Positions 63,192 through 64,000 of a stretch of 64,000 nt of DNA are shown in pieces (the first letter of the stretch is position 1; each line of letters begins with the position of its first letter). The notes under the pieces are model-generated. The model did no database searches. It was given only the letters and a program-made list of their open reading frames with translations, and was not told where the DNA came from. Source of the DNA: Onchocerca volvulus (taxonomy: Eukaryota > Nematoda > Chromadorea > Rhabditida > Onchocercidae); NCBI GenBank assembly GCA_000499405.2, contig HG738140.1, positions 12,241,560 to 12,305,559 of the forward strand, read 5' to 3'. Made by a program: the position numbers and the translations under genes.

Positions 63192-64000
63192 TTCTTATTT
63201 GTGAAAAAAATTATAAATGTGATTTTCATTTCTTCAAAAAGTAATTATTAGAAAAACGATTCTTAAATATTTCCGAAAACAACGAATAAAGAAAAAAAAT
63301 TGGAAAGATTTGCCAAAACGTCATCATCTCCATTTAGAAGTTTCATATATCGTTTATCATCCAAAAATTGCAAACAGCAGAATGAAATGTTTCTGTCAAA
63401 CAGCCTAGTAAATTCATTCCGAATACTTTCAAAAATTGAAACAAATCGTTAAGAAGGCGATGCTATTGTCTTCATCTAGTTGTTATTTTTTTTTTTTAAT
63501 GATTTAATTTCTTTGTACAATGCAATAAAAAAAGGTAATAATAATATATTCTCACAACCAATTTGTAATTTGTTTTGCTAAGTTAATCGAGATGTTTGTT
63601 GTTTTTATTTTAAAAAAAGATGAATCTATCTCGAATTCTAAATTGAAATAACATTCGATGAAAAATTGGGATTGATAAATCCCATTTTCTAGAGAAATGA
63701 AAATTTATTAATCCCCATTTTCTGTTTTGCTTAGTATTACACGCTATAGATATCCAGTCTTTTTTTTAGAAAAATAACATACAGGTTTATAATCAGCTAA
63801 ATATTCTATACAATTTAGCAATTTTAATAATTACTGTTCTCAAAATGTCCACAATATTTATTTTTTTGTTATCTTCCAATAACAAACTGCAAATTTTTGT
63901 GATTGATGCTAATAACTTTGATTGCTTCGAACTATTCATGTATTACATCCACTTGTTTTTTTAATTAATTAAATTTATGCGTATATAAGATAAATTATGT
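63192..64000. other. 3' UTR and right-end intergenic DNA
   Basis: Begins with the 3' UTR of the transporter gene; AATAAA at 63285-63290, about 95 bases after the stop, is a good polyadenylation signal. No other gene is seen before the end of the window. Confidence 0.5.

Overview
The window looks like nuclear DNA of a parasitic roundworm, most likely a clade III (filarial-type) nematode. It is very A+T-rich (by eye about three quarters). Genes are cut into short exons by introns with T-rich TTTCAG-like acceptors. First exons sit just behind acceptor-like sites with no upstream exon, as expected for spliced-leader trans-splicing. The encoded proteins match animal or nematode families. No rRNA, tRNA, CRISPR array or intact mobile element was found. 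The species cannot be fixed from sequence alone.

Five plus-strand genes could be assembled exon by exon with consistent splice phases: (1) dUTPase, 9535-10986, with an optional 5' exon that would add a mitochondrial-type leader; (2) a doublecortin-domain protein, 14221-17340, carrying fourteen 9-residue repeats; (3) an atypical E2F7/8-type repressor with two DNA-binding domains, 28420-34862, with about thirteen 23-residue W-x-G-N repeats in one giant exon; (4) a small orphan gene, 37506-39141; (5) a complete 14-exon sodium/chloride-dependent GABA-type transporter (SLC6, SNF-11-like), 57654-63191, with one GC-AG intron.

The long gaps hold decayed material. Four copies or fragments of one Helitron-type family lie at 24.4, 26.9-27.7, 41.9-43.7 and 53.4-53.7 kb; two still contain readable remnants of the Rep/helicase protein. 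At 48.5-50.0 kb a chain of broken reading frames on the minus strand looks like a dead gene of unknown, possibly endosymbiont, origin. Other features are a perfect 36-bp inverted repeat, a 22-bp hairpin, a 37-bp tandem repeat, a GATA-site cluster, and a less A+T-rich island with two consensus E2F sites.

The five genes do not form an operon; spacing is several kb. dUTPase (a classic S-phase gene) and the E2F7/8-type repressor both belong to the cell-cycle programme, and E2F-like sites lie in the noncoding DNA upstream of each. The doublecortin protein is a probable microtubule-binding factor, and the transporter would clear GABA at synapses.
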